From positions 930,001-994,000 of the forward strand of contig NZ_WYEU01000002.1 of the NCBI RefSeq assembly GCF_015143595.1: a stretch of 64,000 bases of DNA. Direction: 5' to 3'. This stretch comes from Sneathiella sp. P13V-1 (GTDB taxonomy: Bacteria; Pseudomonadota; Alphaproteobacteria; Sneathiellales; Sneathiellaceae). Position numbers and translations under genes: made by a program. Positions 8,960 to 17,785 of this stretch are shown here, piece after piece. Each line of letters opens with the position of its first letter. Within the stretch, counting starts at the first letter, position 1. The notes beneath the pieces were generated by a model that ran no database searches, had not been told where the DNA came from, and worked only from the letters and a program-made list of their open reading frames with translations.

Positions 8960-9246
8960 CTTATCCTCCCGCGCTCAAATCAGAGCAATAAAACTAGCGC
9001 TCTATCAACGGCACCATTATTTCTGCACTATTATGCCTATCTGTTTCTTTTTGTGCAAGATATTACCTAGAAATTTTCTACAAAACGCCCGTTAGGTTTA
9101 TATTTTCTTTTGTTTTTAATGCCTTATCTATATTTCCAAATATATGCATTATATTGCTTGTTATATTTTACTCATTGGGATACGCTAATGAAATAGAAGA
9201 TGACAAATAATGTCGCTCTACATAGATGGACCTCGGGAGGTTGGAG
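8960..9246. promoter_or_regulatory. Divergent control region of ligase and transporter operons
   Basis: 287 bases without a gene. Two near-matches to the boxC-side element are present: TGCA-CTATTA-TGCC at 9024-9037 and TGCA-TTATAT-TGCT at 9145-9158, plus a lone TGCA at 9054-9057. The region between 9061 and 9180 is very AT-rich, as expected for promoters. A GGGAGG ribosome site at 9234-9239 serves the ATG at 9247. Control by BoxR of both directions is inferred. Confidence 0.55.
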
Positions 9247-10407
9247 ATGAAAAAACTGTTCGGTTCCGCCCTAATGGGCGCCGCAGCACTCGCGGCTGCA
9301 AGCACTGTTAATGCATCAGAAAAAATTGACGTAGGATTATTGTTACCTTACGGCGGCGTATATGCGTCTTTGGGTAAAGAAATTGAAAATGGCTTTATGC
9401 AGGCCCTTAACGAATCCGGGATGGCAGACAAATTTAATGTCATCAAGGAAGATACTGAAGTTAAGCCACCAGTTGGATTGGCAAAGGCTCGCAAACTGGT
9501 TCTACAAGATAAGGCAGATGTTCTGGTTGGACTGGTATCTTCAGGTGTTCTGGGCGCAGTACGTGACTTCGTTGACGGTGCAAAAGTACCGCTGATCGTT
9601 GCAAATGCGGGTAATGACGCGGCAACGGGCGCAAAATGCAGCCCATATATTACACGTGTTTCCTTCTCTAACTCTCAGGTCACGCGCCCGATGGGTCAGT
9701 GGATGTATGATCAGGGTATTCGCAAAGTATATACTTTAGGACCTGACTATGCTGCGGGTCACCAGATGATTGAATCCTTCAAAGCAGGATTTGAAAAAGC
9801 AGGCGGTAAAGTAGTGGGCGGTGCCTACACACCTTTCCGTAAAACCAAAGACTTTGGCCCTTACCTGACAACCGCCGGTGCTACAGACGCTGAAGCTGTC
9901 TTTACTTTCTATGCTGGTGGTGAAGCGATTGCTTTCGTTAAGCAGTATGACGCGTTTGGTTTGAAGAAAGACAAACCTCTTTATGGTGCCGGCTTCCTGA
10001 CCTCTTCACTTTATGTGAATGCTCAAGGCCCAGCTGCGAAAGGTGTGATTACATCCCTTCACTATGCACCAACACTGGACACTCCTGAAAACAACAAATT
10101 TGTAGGTGCTTTCTCTAAAGCAAATGGCCGTGCCCCCTCCGAGTTTGCTGTTCAAGGTTATGATGCCGGACGTACTTTGGTTGAAGCTGTAAAATCTGGC
10201 GCCAACGATCCTGCTTCTATCACAGCTGCCTTATCGAAGGTCAGCTACACAGGCCCTCGTGGTCCAATGAAAATCGACCCGAAGACAAACAATGTGGTGC
10301 AAAACATTTATGTTTATGAAACGGTCGATAACGGCGGAAAACTGACCCAGAAGATCCTGGGCACAATTCCAAATGTTCAGGATGAAGCAAACGGCTGCAA
10401 AATGTAG
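9247..10407 (+). CDS. ABC transporter substrate-binding protein (benzoate/aromatic acid, predicted)
   Basis: 386 residues. A Sec signal peptide (KKLFGSALMGAAALAAAS, cleavage near NASEK) precedes a type I periplasmic binding fold of the LivJ/Peripla_BP_6 family with the opening IDVGLLLPYGGVYASLG. I chose the ATG at 9247 because GGGAGG lies 7 bases before it; an ATG 21 bases upstream would place extra residues before the signal peptide. It is the first gene of a five-gene LIV-type transporter divergent from benzoate-CoA ligase, so benzoate or a related aromatic acid is the likely ligand. It is followed by a strong intrinsic terminator, which would keep the binding protein in excess over the membrane parts. 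Confidence 0.9.
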   Translation: MKKLFGSALMGAAALAAASTVNASEKIDVGLLLPYGGVYASLGKEIENGFMQALNESGMADKFNVIKEDTEVKPPVGLAKARKLVLQDKADVLVGLVSSGVLGAVRDFVDGAKVPLIVANAGNDAATGAKCSPYITRVSFSNSQVTRPMGQWMYDQGIRKVYTLGPDYAAGHQMIESFKAGFEKAGGKVVGGAYTPFRKTKDFGPYLTTAGATDAEAVFTFYAGGEAIAFVKQYDAFGLKKDKPLYGAGFLTSSLYVNAQGPAAKGVITSLHYAPTLDTPENNKFVGAFSKANGRAPSEFAVQGYDAGRTLVEAVKSGANDPASITAALSKVSYTGPRGPMKIDPKTNNVVQNIYVYETVDNGGKLTQKILGTIPNVQDEANGCKM

Positions 10408-10423
10408 TTTGGCGTCACTGAAC

Positions 10424-10456
10424 GGGGTCCGGTCCCCTGTCCCGGACCCCTTTTTT
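10424..10456 (+). terminator. Partial intrinsic terminator after the binding-protein gene
   Basis: Stem GGGGTCCGG (10424-10432) with CCGGACCCC (10442-10450), then six T. It stands inside the transporter operon, so read-through of a fraction of transcripts must supply the permease and ATPase genes unless they have their own promoter. Confidence 0.85.
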
Positions 10457-10496
10457 GTTTCCTTGTTTAAATTCAGTATTTAATTGCGATAAGAAA

Positions 10497-11366
10497 ATGG
10501 ACATTTCTTTTTGGGTAGTTCAGACCCTGAACGGGCTGCAACTTTCCATGCTCCTGTTCCTTCTTTCCATCGGCTTGACAGTTATTTTCGGGCTGATGCA
10601 TTTTGTGAACTTGGCCCATGGTGCACTTTATGCTTTTGGCGCTTATGCCGGTGTTTCTGCTGCCAGCTTCCTAGGATCATATTGGGCAGGCTTTGCAGCC
10701 GCACCAGTTGCTGTTGCCGCTGCAGGTTTGGTTCTCTATCTAGGCCTTATTCAGCGCATGAGAAAAGCAGGCCCAATGAACCAGGTGCTTGTTACTTTCG
10801 GTCTGATTTTTGTCTTCCTCGATCTGATCCGGCTGATATGGGGGGATTTCGCCCTTGGTGTTTCTGAACCTGCACTTTTCACGGGCCGTAGTGAATTCTT
10901 TGATGTGACCTACCCGACTTATCGCTTGTTCATCATTGGACTTGGTGTCTTGGTCATGCTGGGGTTAGGCTTTGTTCTTACCAAGACACAGATCGGCGCC
11001 ATGATCCGAGCCGGTGTTGATAATGATGACATGGCCTCTTGCCTCGGTATCAATGTAGAACGTCTTTTCTTCTTCGTTTTCTGCTTTGGTTGTGCCCTTG
11101 CGGGTCTTGCGGGTGCTGTTGCAGCCCCGGTTTTTTCAGTGACGCCGGAAATGGGCATTGAAATTCTGATCCCAACATTGATCGTAGTGGTTATTGGCGG
11201 TTTGGGTAGTTTGAAAGGCGCGATTGCAGGATCCTTGCTTGTTGGATTTATTCAGACCTTTGGCGCCGTCATCGCCCCACAAGTAGCCGCGATTGTGGTA
11301 TACGCCTTGCTCGCTGCCATATTGGTTTTGCGTCCAGCTGGATTATTCCCGGCGAAGGGGGCGTAA
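10497..11366 (+). CDS. LivH-type ABC permease
   Basis: 289 residues of hydrophobic protein with about eight membrane segments and the LivH signature GLMHFVNLAHGALYAFGAY. Start taken at the ATG at 10497 (MDISFW), where homologues begin; an upstream TTG in the terminator tail is unlikely. The ribosome site is weak. The product is one of two inner-membrane permeases of the transporter divergent from benzoate-CoA ligase. The next gene begins one base after the stop. Confidence 0.9.
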   Translation: MDISFWVVQTLNGLQLSMLLFLLSIGLTVIFGLMHFVNLAHGALYAFGAYAGVSAASFLGSYWAGFAAAPVAVAAAGLVLYLGLIQRMRKAGPMNQVLVTFGLIFVFLDLIRLIWGDFALGVSEPALFTGRSEFFDVTYPTYRLFIIGLGVLVMLGLGFVLTKTQIGAMIRAGVDNDDMASCLGINVERLFFFVFCFGCALAGLAGAVAAPVFSVTPEMGIEILIPTLIVVVIGGLGSLKGAIAGSLLVGFIQTFGAVIAPQVAAIVVYALLAAILVLRPAGLFPAKGA

Positions 11367-11367
11367 T

Positions 11368-12354
11368 ATGTTTTACAATACAAAAACAAAAGCCATTTCC
11401 CTTCTTCTGCTGCTGGTGATCTCGATCATCTATACAAACTTCACCGGGTTTTATGGGCAAGAACTAGTCATCGAGGCCGCCATTCTAGCAATCTTAGCGC
11501 TTAGCCTTGATATGGTCGCGGGTTACGGGGGAATGGTCTCCCTATGTCATGGTGCGATCTTCGGCCTTGGGGCGTATACCTTCGGTACATTGACCACTCT
11601 CTTCGGATGGCAAACGGAAGTCTCCATTCTGGTTGGTATTCTCACCTGCGCAGTGTTTGGTTTCGCTGTTGGCGCTGTCACAAGTAAAACAGCGGGCATC
11701 TTTTTCATCATGGCAACCCTCGCCTTTGGACAGATGGTCTATGTTTTGATTTTCGACGCTCGTGCCCTTGGTGGGGACGATGGCATGTCTGGCTTGCCGA
11801 GGCTCGATCTTTCCTGGCTTGGTATCAATATGCAGGATGGCCTGACCTTTGCGCTTTTCACTATTGTCATCACCCTGATCGTCTATCTTATCCTATCTCG
11901 CGTCATGAGCTCAGGCTTTGGTAGAACTTTGGTTGGCATTCGATCCAATGAAAGCCGTATGCGCGCGGTTGGTCTTGATGTCTGGAAATACAAATCTGGT
12001 GCCTTTGCCATCTCAGGTGCCATTGCAGGTCTCGCCGGAACCCTGGCAGGACAGCACACCATGTTTATATCCCCACAGATGTTGGCCTGGACAGGTTCTG
12101 GTGAAGCCTTGGTTGTTGTCATCCTTGGCGGTCTCGGCACGCTTATTGGTCCGATTTGGGGGGCAATCCTGTTTGTGTTCCTCAAACATGAAGTAAGTGC
12201 CCTCACCTCCTACTGGCATCTGGTGGTTGGTCTTGTGCTAATTGCTACCGTGTTGATGGGCAATCGTGGTATCTACGGCCAAATTGAACATATGATTGAG
12301 AATAGAAAAACTCTGAAAAACTCAGATAAAAAGGAGGTGAACAGCCATGCTTGA
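11368..12354 (+). CDS. LivM-type ABC permease
   Basis: 328 residues, multi-spanning membrane protein with the LivM signature SLDMVAGYGGMVSLCHGAIF and the cytoplasmic loop RTLVGIRSNESRMRAVGLD. The ATG at 11368 follows an AAGGGGG ribosome site inside the end of the preceding gene. The C-terminal coding end contains a full AGGAGGTGA Shine-Dalgarno sequence for the next gene, whose start lies 8 bases inside this one. Second permease of the predicted aromatic acid importer. Confidence 0.9.
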   Translation: MFYNTKTKAISLLLLLVISIIYTNFTGFYGQELVIEAAILAILALSLDMVAGYGGMVSLCHGAIFGLGAYTFGTLTTLFGWQTEVSILVGILTCAVFGFAVGAVTSKTAGIFFIMATLAFGQMVYVLIFDARALGGDDGMSGLPRLDLSWLGINMQDGLTFALFTIVITLIVYLILSRVMSSGFGRTLVGIRSNESRMRAVGLDVWKYKSGAFAISGAIAGLAGTLAGQHTMFISPQMLAWTGSGEALVVVILGGLGTLIGPIWGAILFVFLKHEVSALTSYWHLVVGLVLIATVLMGNRGIYGQIEHMIENRKTLKNSDKKEVNSHA

Positions 12355-13093
12355 AGCCTCTAATCTGTATAAATCATTTGGTGCCTTGAAGGTAACAAAC
12401 GACGTATCTTTCTCACTGGAAAAAGGTGAACGGCGTGTCATTTTGGGACCGAACGGTGCCGGTAAAACGACGTTGTTCAATCTTCTTGTTGGCGAATTGG
12501 AACCAACGAAAGGTACCATCAAGCTAGGTGGTGAAGATGTCACCAACATCTCCATGGAAAAGCGGGCTCGTATGGGCATGGCCAGAAGCTATCAGAAAAA
12601 CAACTTGTTTGAGGACCTGACCATTCGCGAAAATCTGGCACTTGCCGTTTCTGCGGCCCAGGGAAGTTCCAGTTGGATTTCCAGAGACTCTTTAAAAGAT
12701 AGCGAACTTAACCGGGTCATTGAAGATGTCTCTGATCAGGTATCACTCAGGCAGTTACTTGAGACACCTGTCAACAGCGCTTCATACGGTGTCAGGCGTC
12801 AATTGGAAGTGGGTATCGCCCTCGCGACAAATCCGTCTGTCTTGTTGATGGATGAACCTACATCTGGTGTGGGACCTGAAATGATCAAAGGCTTTCATAC
12901 CCTTTTGAAAACCCTGCCTGAAGATCTGACCGTTCTTATTATTGAGCATGACATGGATCTGGCACTGGATGTGGCAGATCGGGTTACTGTTCTGAATTAC
13001 GGGGAAGTTGTTTTCGAAGGCACGCCTGAAGAAACACGCAAAAGCCCGCTGGTAGAAGAGATTTATCTGGGAGGATGGGATACAGATGCTTGA
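12347..13093 (+). CDS. LivG-type ABC ATPase
   Basis: 248 residues. Walker A GPNGAGKTTL, Walker B VLLMDEPTSG and the H-loop IIEHDMD are present. The signature region reads ASYGVRRQLEVGIALA, a variant of the LSYGxxR form usual in LivG. It overlaps livM by 8 bases and the next ATPase by 8 bases, so all are translationally coupled. It energises the transporter together with the LivF-type partner. Confidence 0.92.
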   Translation: MLEASNLYKSFGALKVTNDVSFSLEKGERRVILGPNGAGKTTLFNLLVGELEPTKGTIKLGGEDVTNISMEKRARMGMARSYQKNNLFEDLTIRENLALAVSAAQGSSSWISRDSLKDSELNRVIEDVSDQVSLRQLLETPVNSASYGVRRQLEVGIALATNPSVLLMDEPTSGVGPEMIKGFHTLLKTLPEDLTVLIIEHDMDLALDVADRVTVLNYGEVVFEGTPEETRKSPLVEEIYLGGWDTDA

Positions 13094-13787
13094 GGTAAAT
13101 TCTCTTCATACCGGATATGGCGAAACTCGTATTATTCGGGGTCTTTCATTTTCATTGCAGTCAGGTCAGGTATTTGCACTGCTTGGGCGAAATGGCGCAG
13201 GTAAAACAACAACCCTGAAATCAATTATGGGATTGCTTCCTGCTTTTGAAGGTGCGGTTCAACTGGAAGGACAGGCCATCACTGGCACTAAACCTTTCAA
13301 TCTTGCCCGCAAAGGTATCGCTTATGTCCCTGAAACCAGAGACATTTTTCCATCCCTGACGGTGAAAGAAAATCTGGAACTCGCGGCACGTCTGATGCCA
13401 AAAACGGGCGCGGAATGGACGATGGATCGGGTATTGAACTTCTTCCCCCGTCTCCACGAACGCCTCAGTAATGGTGGTAATCAGCTATCTGGTGGAGAGC
13501 AACAAATGTTGGCAATTGCCCGCGCTTTGTTGATGAACCCAAAGCTGTTGATTTTGGATGAGCCTACAGAAGGTCTCGCTCCGATTATCGTGAAACAGAT
13601 CCACGACAAATTACAGGAACTTAAATCCGAAGGCATGACCATTCTCCTTGTTGAGCAGAATTTCGGCTTTGCCACAAGCCTCGCGGATCAAGTCGCGATT
13701 GTCGGAAAAGGACAAATCGTCTGGTCCGGAACTTCCGCGGAAATTCGTGCAGATAAGGAAACACAACATAACTGGTTGGGGGTATAA
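13086..13787 (+). CDS. LivF-type ABC ATPase
   Basis: 233 residues. Walker A GRNGAGKTTT, signature LSGGEQQMLAIARAL, Walker B LLILDEPTEGLAP and H-loop LLVEQN are canonical for LivF. Last gene of the five-gene importer. Its stop codon sits inside a strong perfect hairpin (13774-13796), and an acyl-CoA dehydrogenase gene follows after 100 bases. Confidence 0.92.
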   Translation: MLEVNSLHTGYGETRIIRGLSFSLQSGQVFALLGRNGAGKTTTLKSIMGLLPAFEGAVQLEGQAITGTKPFNLARKGIAYVPETRDIFPSLTVKENLELAARLMPKTGAEWTMDRVLNFFPRLHERLSNGGNQLSGGEQQMLAIARALLMNPKLLILDEPTEGLAPIIVKQIHDKLQELKSEGMTILLVEQNFGFATSLADQVAIVGKGQIVWSGTSAEIRADKETQHNWLGV

Positions 13788-13796
13788 CCCCCAACC
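13774..13796 (+). terminator. Hairpin over the stop codon of the LivF-type gene
   Basis: A perfect 10-bp stem, GGTTGGGGGT against ACCCCCAACC, with a 3-base ATA loop; the stop codon (13785-13787) lies in loop and stem. No T-tract follows, so it may act as an attenuator or mRNA-end structure rather than a classical terminator. Confidence 0.6.
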
Positions 13797-13887
13797 GCTT
13801 CCCATCAGCCTTCTGGACAAAACATACCGAACCCCATACTTTAGGTTTTAATCAACAAAAACTCCGGAAAAACCGGAAGGGGGAAAT

Positions 13888-15123
13888 ATGTCTGCTATTG
13901 CTTTTGAACTCGATGAAGAAATCCGTCAGGTGCGCGACGGAATTATCGCCTTCGCCAAATCTGAAGTCATGCCACGGCATGATGCCAATCGTGATTTATT
14001 TGATGATGCACGCCGCAAATTCGACGAAAATGGTCGCCTTTCCAAACCTGTCCGTGACTTAATCCGGGAAATTCGTATGGCGTCTGCCGAAGCTGGTTAT
14101 TACCATATGTGCGTGCCGGAACATTTGGGGGGTGGCGGATTTGGCATGCAGGCGTACTATGCTTGTTGGCAAGCGTTGTTTCATACATGCGGCCCACATA
14201 ACTGGATGATGCTATACGCTCTCTCCCACTGGGCATTTGGTCCAAGTCGCTTGCTTGAAAAAGTTACAGATAAAGCCCGAGAAGAATTTATGCCCGATTT
14301 GATGTCTGGCGAGAAATCCATGTGTTTCGCTTTGTCGGAACCTGGTGCAGGATCTGATGCGACCATGATCAAAACAAGGGCAGTGAAAACCGATGGTGGA
14401 TGGAAGATTGACGGGAGAAAAATCTGGATTTCAAATGCCCCAATTGCTGATTACAGCGTTATATTTGCAGTGACAGACCCAAACTTGGCGGTACAGAAAA
14501 AGGGAGGTATTTCAGCATTTATTGTCCCAACTGATGCGCCCGGCTTTGAAATGCAAAGAGTCGTCAAACTGTTTGGTCACATAGGCGGAGATGAAGCAGA
14601 ACTTCGCTTTGAAGATCTACATGTTGAAGACTGGCAGTTGGTTGGTGAGTTAAATAACGGCTTTTCCGCCGCCCTTTACGGGGTCTCACTTGGACGAATT
14701 TACAATTCTGCGCGTGCAGTTGGTCTTGGTCGCTGGTCTGTAGAATTGGCCCTAGAATATGCCAAAACACGAGAAGCTTTCGGCAAAACCATTTCGGAAT
14801 ATCAAGGGGTTTCCTTTCCCCTCGCAGAAGCCGCCACAGAACTTCATGCCGCTCACCTTATGGGTCTAAATTCCACAAAGCTGCTCGATCAGGGGCATCC
14901 AGCCATTAAAGAGCTTTCCATGACGAAGGCATATTCAGTTCAAATCGGCCTAAAAGCCATTGATAGGGCAATGCAAGCCCATGGCGCCATGGGACTTACA
15001 AATGAAGTTGGTCTTGCCGAAGCCTGGCAGTATTTGCGCATTATTAATATTGCAGACGGTTCCAACGAAATTCTCACCAAAACCATCGCCCAGCGGCTAT
15101 TGAAAGGGGATGTGGACCTCTGA
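13888..15123 (+). CDS. Acyl-CoA dehydrogenase
   Basis: 411 residues. The family elements are clear: N-terminal helical domain, MCFALSEPGAGSDATMIKT (flavin/substrate loop), the middle beta-domain IWISNAPIADYSVIF, and the C-terminal helical domain with AKTREAFGKTISEYQG and MQAHGAMGLTNEVGL, where the catalytic Glu is expected. AGGGGG lies before the ATG. It introduces a double bond alpha-beta in a CoA thioester and passes electrons to ETF. Downstream of the predicted benzoate importer it could serve side-chain beta-oxidation of an aryl-alkanoate that ends in benzoyl-CoA, but this is inference; a lone fatty-acid enzyme is possible. Confidence 0.88.
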   Translation: MSAIAFELDEEIRQVRDGIIAFAKSEVMPRHDANRDLFDDARRKFDENGRLSKPVRDLIREIRMASAEAGYYHMCVPEHLGGGGFGMQAYYACWQALFHTCGPHNWMMLYALSHWAFGPSRLLEKVTDKAREEFMPDLMSGEKSMCFALSEPGAGSDATMIKTRAVKTDGGWKIDGRKIWISNAPIADYSVIFAVTDPNLAVQKKGGISAFIVPTDAPGFEMQRVVKLFGHIGGDEAELRFEDLHVEDWQLVGELNNGFSAALYGVSLGRIYNSARAVGLGRWSVELALEYAKTREAFGKTISEYQGVSFPLAEAATELHAAHLMGLNSTKLLDQGHPAIKELSMTKAYSVQIGLKAIDRAMQAHGAMGLTNEVGLAEAWQYLRIINIADGSNEILTKTIAQRLLKGDVDL

Positions 15124-15188
15124 TCTGCCCCTTCACAAGACAACATCTTTTAAATAGACTTTCCTGATTAGGTTTAGGGAAGTCTATT

Positions 15189-16256
15189 GTGAAAAAACAT
15201 ATTATCGCCTGTATTTTTGGGATGGCAGTAATGGCACCGCAGATAAGCGAGGCACAAGCGCCCCCCACGCGCTATCACCGTGCAACAGAAGCTGGCGACA
15301 TTCAACTTCGAGAAGCTGAAATTGATCCTATTACCGCCAGTAAAGTAACGGTGACTGTTAAGGGGGATCGCAGGGTAATATCCGCCAACGGTATTTCAAA
15401 GCACAAAACCGGGCGTTTTCCCGGTGAGGGAAACCCAAATCATATCAGTGAACAAAATCTGGAGTTTTCACTTCCCTTAAAGCCAAAGAAAAGCACTGCA
15501 CCTCGTTTTTATACACTGGGTGTTTTTGGGATCGGTGTAAATGGCGTACTCTTCGACCCACAGGCTGCGGAATGGTATCATGGGGACCGCAATTCCAAAT
15601 GGCAATATGATCCGTTAGGGAGTGCTTTGCCGTTGGGTTTTGATGCCCATCACGCCCATGTTCAACCCAATGGAACCTATCACTATCACGGACTTCCTAC
15701 CGGCCTTTTGAAGAATATCGGGTTTTCAAGTGGGAAACATTCTCCACTCGTTGGCTGGGCTATGGATGGTTTTCCGATCTATGCCTTGTTTGGACAAAAA
15801 AACGGGCAAATAAAAAAGGTCAAACCCTCTTACAGCTTGAAAAATGGAAATAGACTCTCAGGCGGGAATAATCCTGGCGGTAAATATGACGGTGCTTTTG
15901 TCGCCGACTGGGAATTTGTGGAAGGGCATGGTGACCTTGATGCCTGCAATGGGACCATGACCATTTCAAAGGAATTTCCAAACGGAACCTACGCTTACTT
16001 CCTGACGGAAACTTTCCCTGTTGTCCCAAGGTGCTTTATGGGCACCCCCGTTGCATTAGGTCCGCAAGGGCGTGGTAGAGATCGCCAAGGGCCCGGCGGA
16101 GGGCGACCTGATTTAAATGCAGCGGCAGACAAACTGGGTATTCATGTAAATGACCTTAGACGCGCTTTGGGCCCACCTCCCCCAGATTTCAGAGATGCAG
16201 CCCGGCAATTGGGCATTTCAGAAGAAAAACTAAGGCGCGCTTTGCATCCTAGATAA
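15189..16256 (+). CDS. Secreted YHYH-domain protein with C-terminal helical repeat
   Basis: 355 residues, GTG start with AGGGA upstream. A signal peptide (about residues 1-23, cleavage near SEAQA) leads to a YHYH domain: FDAHHAHVQPNGTYHYHG at about 151-168, WAMDGFPIYALFG, and several conserved Gly/Asn turns. The domain is found in secreted bacterial proteins and its function is not known; the His cluster suggests metal binding. After a Gly/Arg-rich linker the C-terminus holds two copies of a short helical repeat, AAADKLGIHVNDLRRALG and DAARQLGISEEKLRRALH. Not obviously tied to the neighbours; it ends at a convergent terminator. Confidence 0.85.
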   Translation: MKKHIIACIFGMAVMAPQISEAQAPPTRYHRATEAGDIQLREAEIDPITASKVTVTVKGDRRVISANGISKHKTGRFPGEGNPNHISEQNLEFSLPLKPKKSTAPRFYTLGVFGIGVNGVLFDPQAAEWYHGDRNSKWQYDPLGSALPLGFDAHHAHVQPNGTYHYHGLPTGLLKNIGFSSGKHSPLVGWAMDGFPIYALFGQKNGQIKKVKPSYSLKNGNRLSGGNNPGGKYDGAFVADWEFVEGHGDLDACNGTMTISKEFPNGTYAYFLTETFPVVPRCFMGTPVALGPQGRGRDRQGPGGGRPDLNAAADKLGIHVNDLRRALGPPPPDFRDAARQLGISEEKLRRALHPR

Positions 16257-16297
16257 AAAAGAACTCCAGCAAATGCGTTGGCTGCATTCACTGGAGT
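16255..16297 (-). terminator. Intrinsic terminator of the second transporter operon
   Basis: Stem ACTCCAG (16263-16269)/CTGGAGT (16291-16297), extended inside by AATGC/GCATT, followed on the minus strand by a run of six T (16255-16260). It ends the minus-strand operon whose last gene is the aldehyde dehydrogenase and separates it from the convergent YHYH gene. Confidence 0.75.
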
Positions 16298-16312
16298 CAA
16301 AGCTGGGTTCGA

Positions 16313-17764
16313 TTAGATTGGATAATGCAGGCCCCCATCCTGAATTGTAACCCATCGAACCTCAGTAAATTCATTTATACCGGCAGAGCCACCAAAACGG
16401 CCGTATCCCGACTGTTTAACGCCTCCAAATGGTACTTGTGCCTCATCGTGAACAGTTGGCCCGTTAATATGGCAGATACCACTTTCAATGCGCTTGGCGA
16501 CTGACATAGCGCGTGTTGTATCTTTACCGAAAACAGCCGCTGACAAACCATATTCGGTGTCGTTTGCGATCCTTACCGCTTCATCAATACTGCCGACACG
16601 GAACACACAGGCCACGGGACCAAATACTTCTTCATTAAATATCCGCATGGACGTGTTGACGTGATCCAAAAGGCAGGCGTCCATAATAGTTTCTTCTCTG
16701 GCTCCACCGGCAAGAAGAACAGCTCCTTTTGACACAGCGTCCGAAATAAGAGATTCAACACGTTGTGCAGCAGTTGTATCGACCAACGATCCAAGGGGTG
16801 TATTTCCTTCAGAAGGATTTCCAGCTTTCAGGCTTTTCACCTTCTCTGTCAGCTTTTCGACAAATTTGTCTGCAATCTCATCAACAACAATGACGCGCTC
16901 TGTCGACATACAAATCTGTCCTTGGTTCATATAGGCACCAAATGCGATGGACGCTACTGCGTGATCCAGATCGGCATCATCAAGAATAATGGCCGGTGCT
17001 TTGCCGCCCAGCTCAAGAAGTGCCGGCTTCAAATAGCGCCCCGCGGTTTCCGCTATGACGCGCCCTACTCGCGTAGAACCTGTGAAGTTCACGCGGCGAA
17101 CAGCGTTATGTGCAATCAGTTTTTCAACGATTTCACCAGCTTGTGCAGGGGCATTGGAAATGCCGTTTAAAACACCAGCAGGAACCCCACCTTCCTGTAG
17201 AGATTCCAAGATCAGCATATGTGTTTTTGGGCAAATCTCAGACGTTTTCATAACGATGCTATTGCCGCAGGCAAGTGGCGCCGCAATGGATCTGACACCC
17301 AAAATAACGGGTGCGTTCCAAGGGGCAATTGAAAGAACGACACCAACCGGCTGACGGATTGCCATTGAATGGCTACCTTTCCTGTTAGAAGGCAAAATCT
17401 CGCCGGTAATCTGAGTAGTGATTGAGGCCGCTTCCACCAACATATCAGCGGCCAACCCCACGTTAAATTCCGCCCAGGCGCGGGTTGCCCCGATTTCATC
17501 AGCCATTGCCGCCACAAAATCTTCTTTTCTGTTCAGTAGCGCCTGGGAGGCATTTAACAGTATGCTTCTTCTTTCCTTAGGCGTTGTATTTGACCATTCT
17601 GGAAATGCCGCAGCTGCACTATTCACGGCTTTTACAGCGTCATCAATTGTGGCAGCGGCTGCAACGGTTGCCAATTCTCCTGTTATGGGGTTTTGGCGTT
17701 CAAAACTCTCTCCCGATGATGATCCAACAAATTCACCGCCGATAAGAAGACCCAACTGTTTCAT
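16313..17764 (-). CDS. Aromatic aldehyde dehydrogenase (vanillin/salicylaldehyde type)
   Basis: 483 residues, complete NAD(P)-dependent aldehyde dehydrogenase. Visible: VVLSIAPWNAP (cofactor), GSTRVGR (nucleotide fold), catalytic Glu in LELGGKAP and catalytic Cys in NQGQICMSTER. The segment RYLKPALLELGGKAP and the C-terminal HYPI end are characteristic of the vanillin/salicylaldehyde dehydrogenase group. It lies 21 bases after the LivF-type ATPase as last gene of a transporter operon, which suggests that the imported compound or a product of it is an aryl aldehyde. If that is benzaldehyde, the product would feed the box pathway. It does not look like BoxD, which is a different ALDH branch. 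Exact substrate unknown. Confidence 0.85.
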   Translation of the reverse strand: MKQLGLLIGGEFVGSSSGESFERQNPITGELATVAAAATIDDAVKAVNSAAAAFPEWSNTTPKERRSILLNASQALLNRKEDFVAAMADEIGATRAWAEFNVGLAADMLVEAASITTQITGEILPSNRKGSHSMAIRQPVGVVLSIAPWNAPVILGVRSIAAPLACGNSIVMKTSEICPKTHMLILESLQEGGVPAGVLNGISNAPAQAGEIVEKLIAHNAVRRVNFTGSTRVGRVIAETAGRYLKPALLELGGKAPAIILDDADLDHAVASIAFGAYMNQGQICMSTERVIVVDEIADKFVEKLTEKVKSLKAGNPSEGNTPLGSLVDTTAAQRVESLISDAVSKGAVLLAGGAREETIMDACLLDHVNTSMRIFNEEVFGPVACVFRVGSIDEAVRIANDTEYGLSAAVFGKDTTRAMSVAKRIESGICHINGPTVHDEAQVPFGGVKQSGYGRFGGSAGINEFTEVRWVTIQDGGLHYPI

Positions 17765-17785
17765 TATAGAAATTCCTTAAACTTT

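Noticed and set aside
16313-17764. Assignment of the aldehyde dehydrogenase as BoxD
   Set aside because: Its motifs and C-terminal HYPI end fit vanillin/salicylaldehyde dehydrogenases, and it is in a different operon from the box genes.
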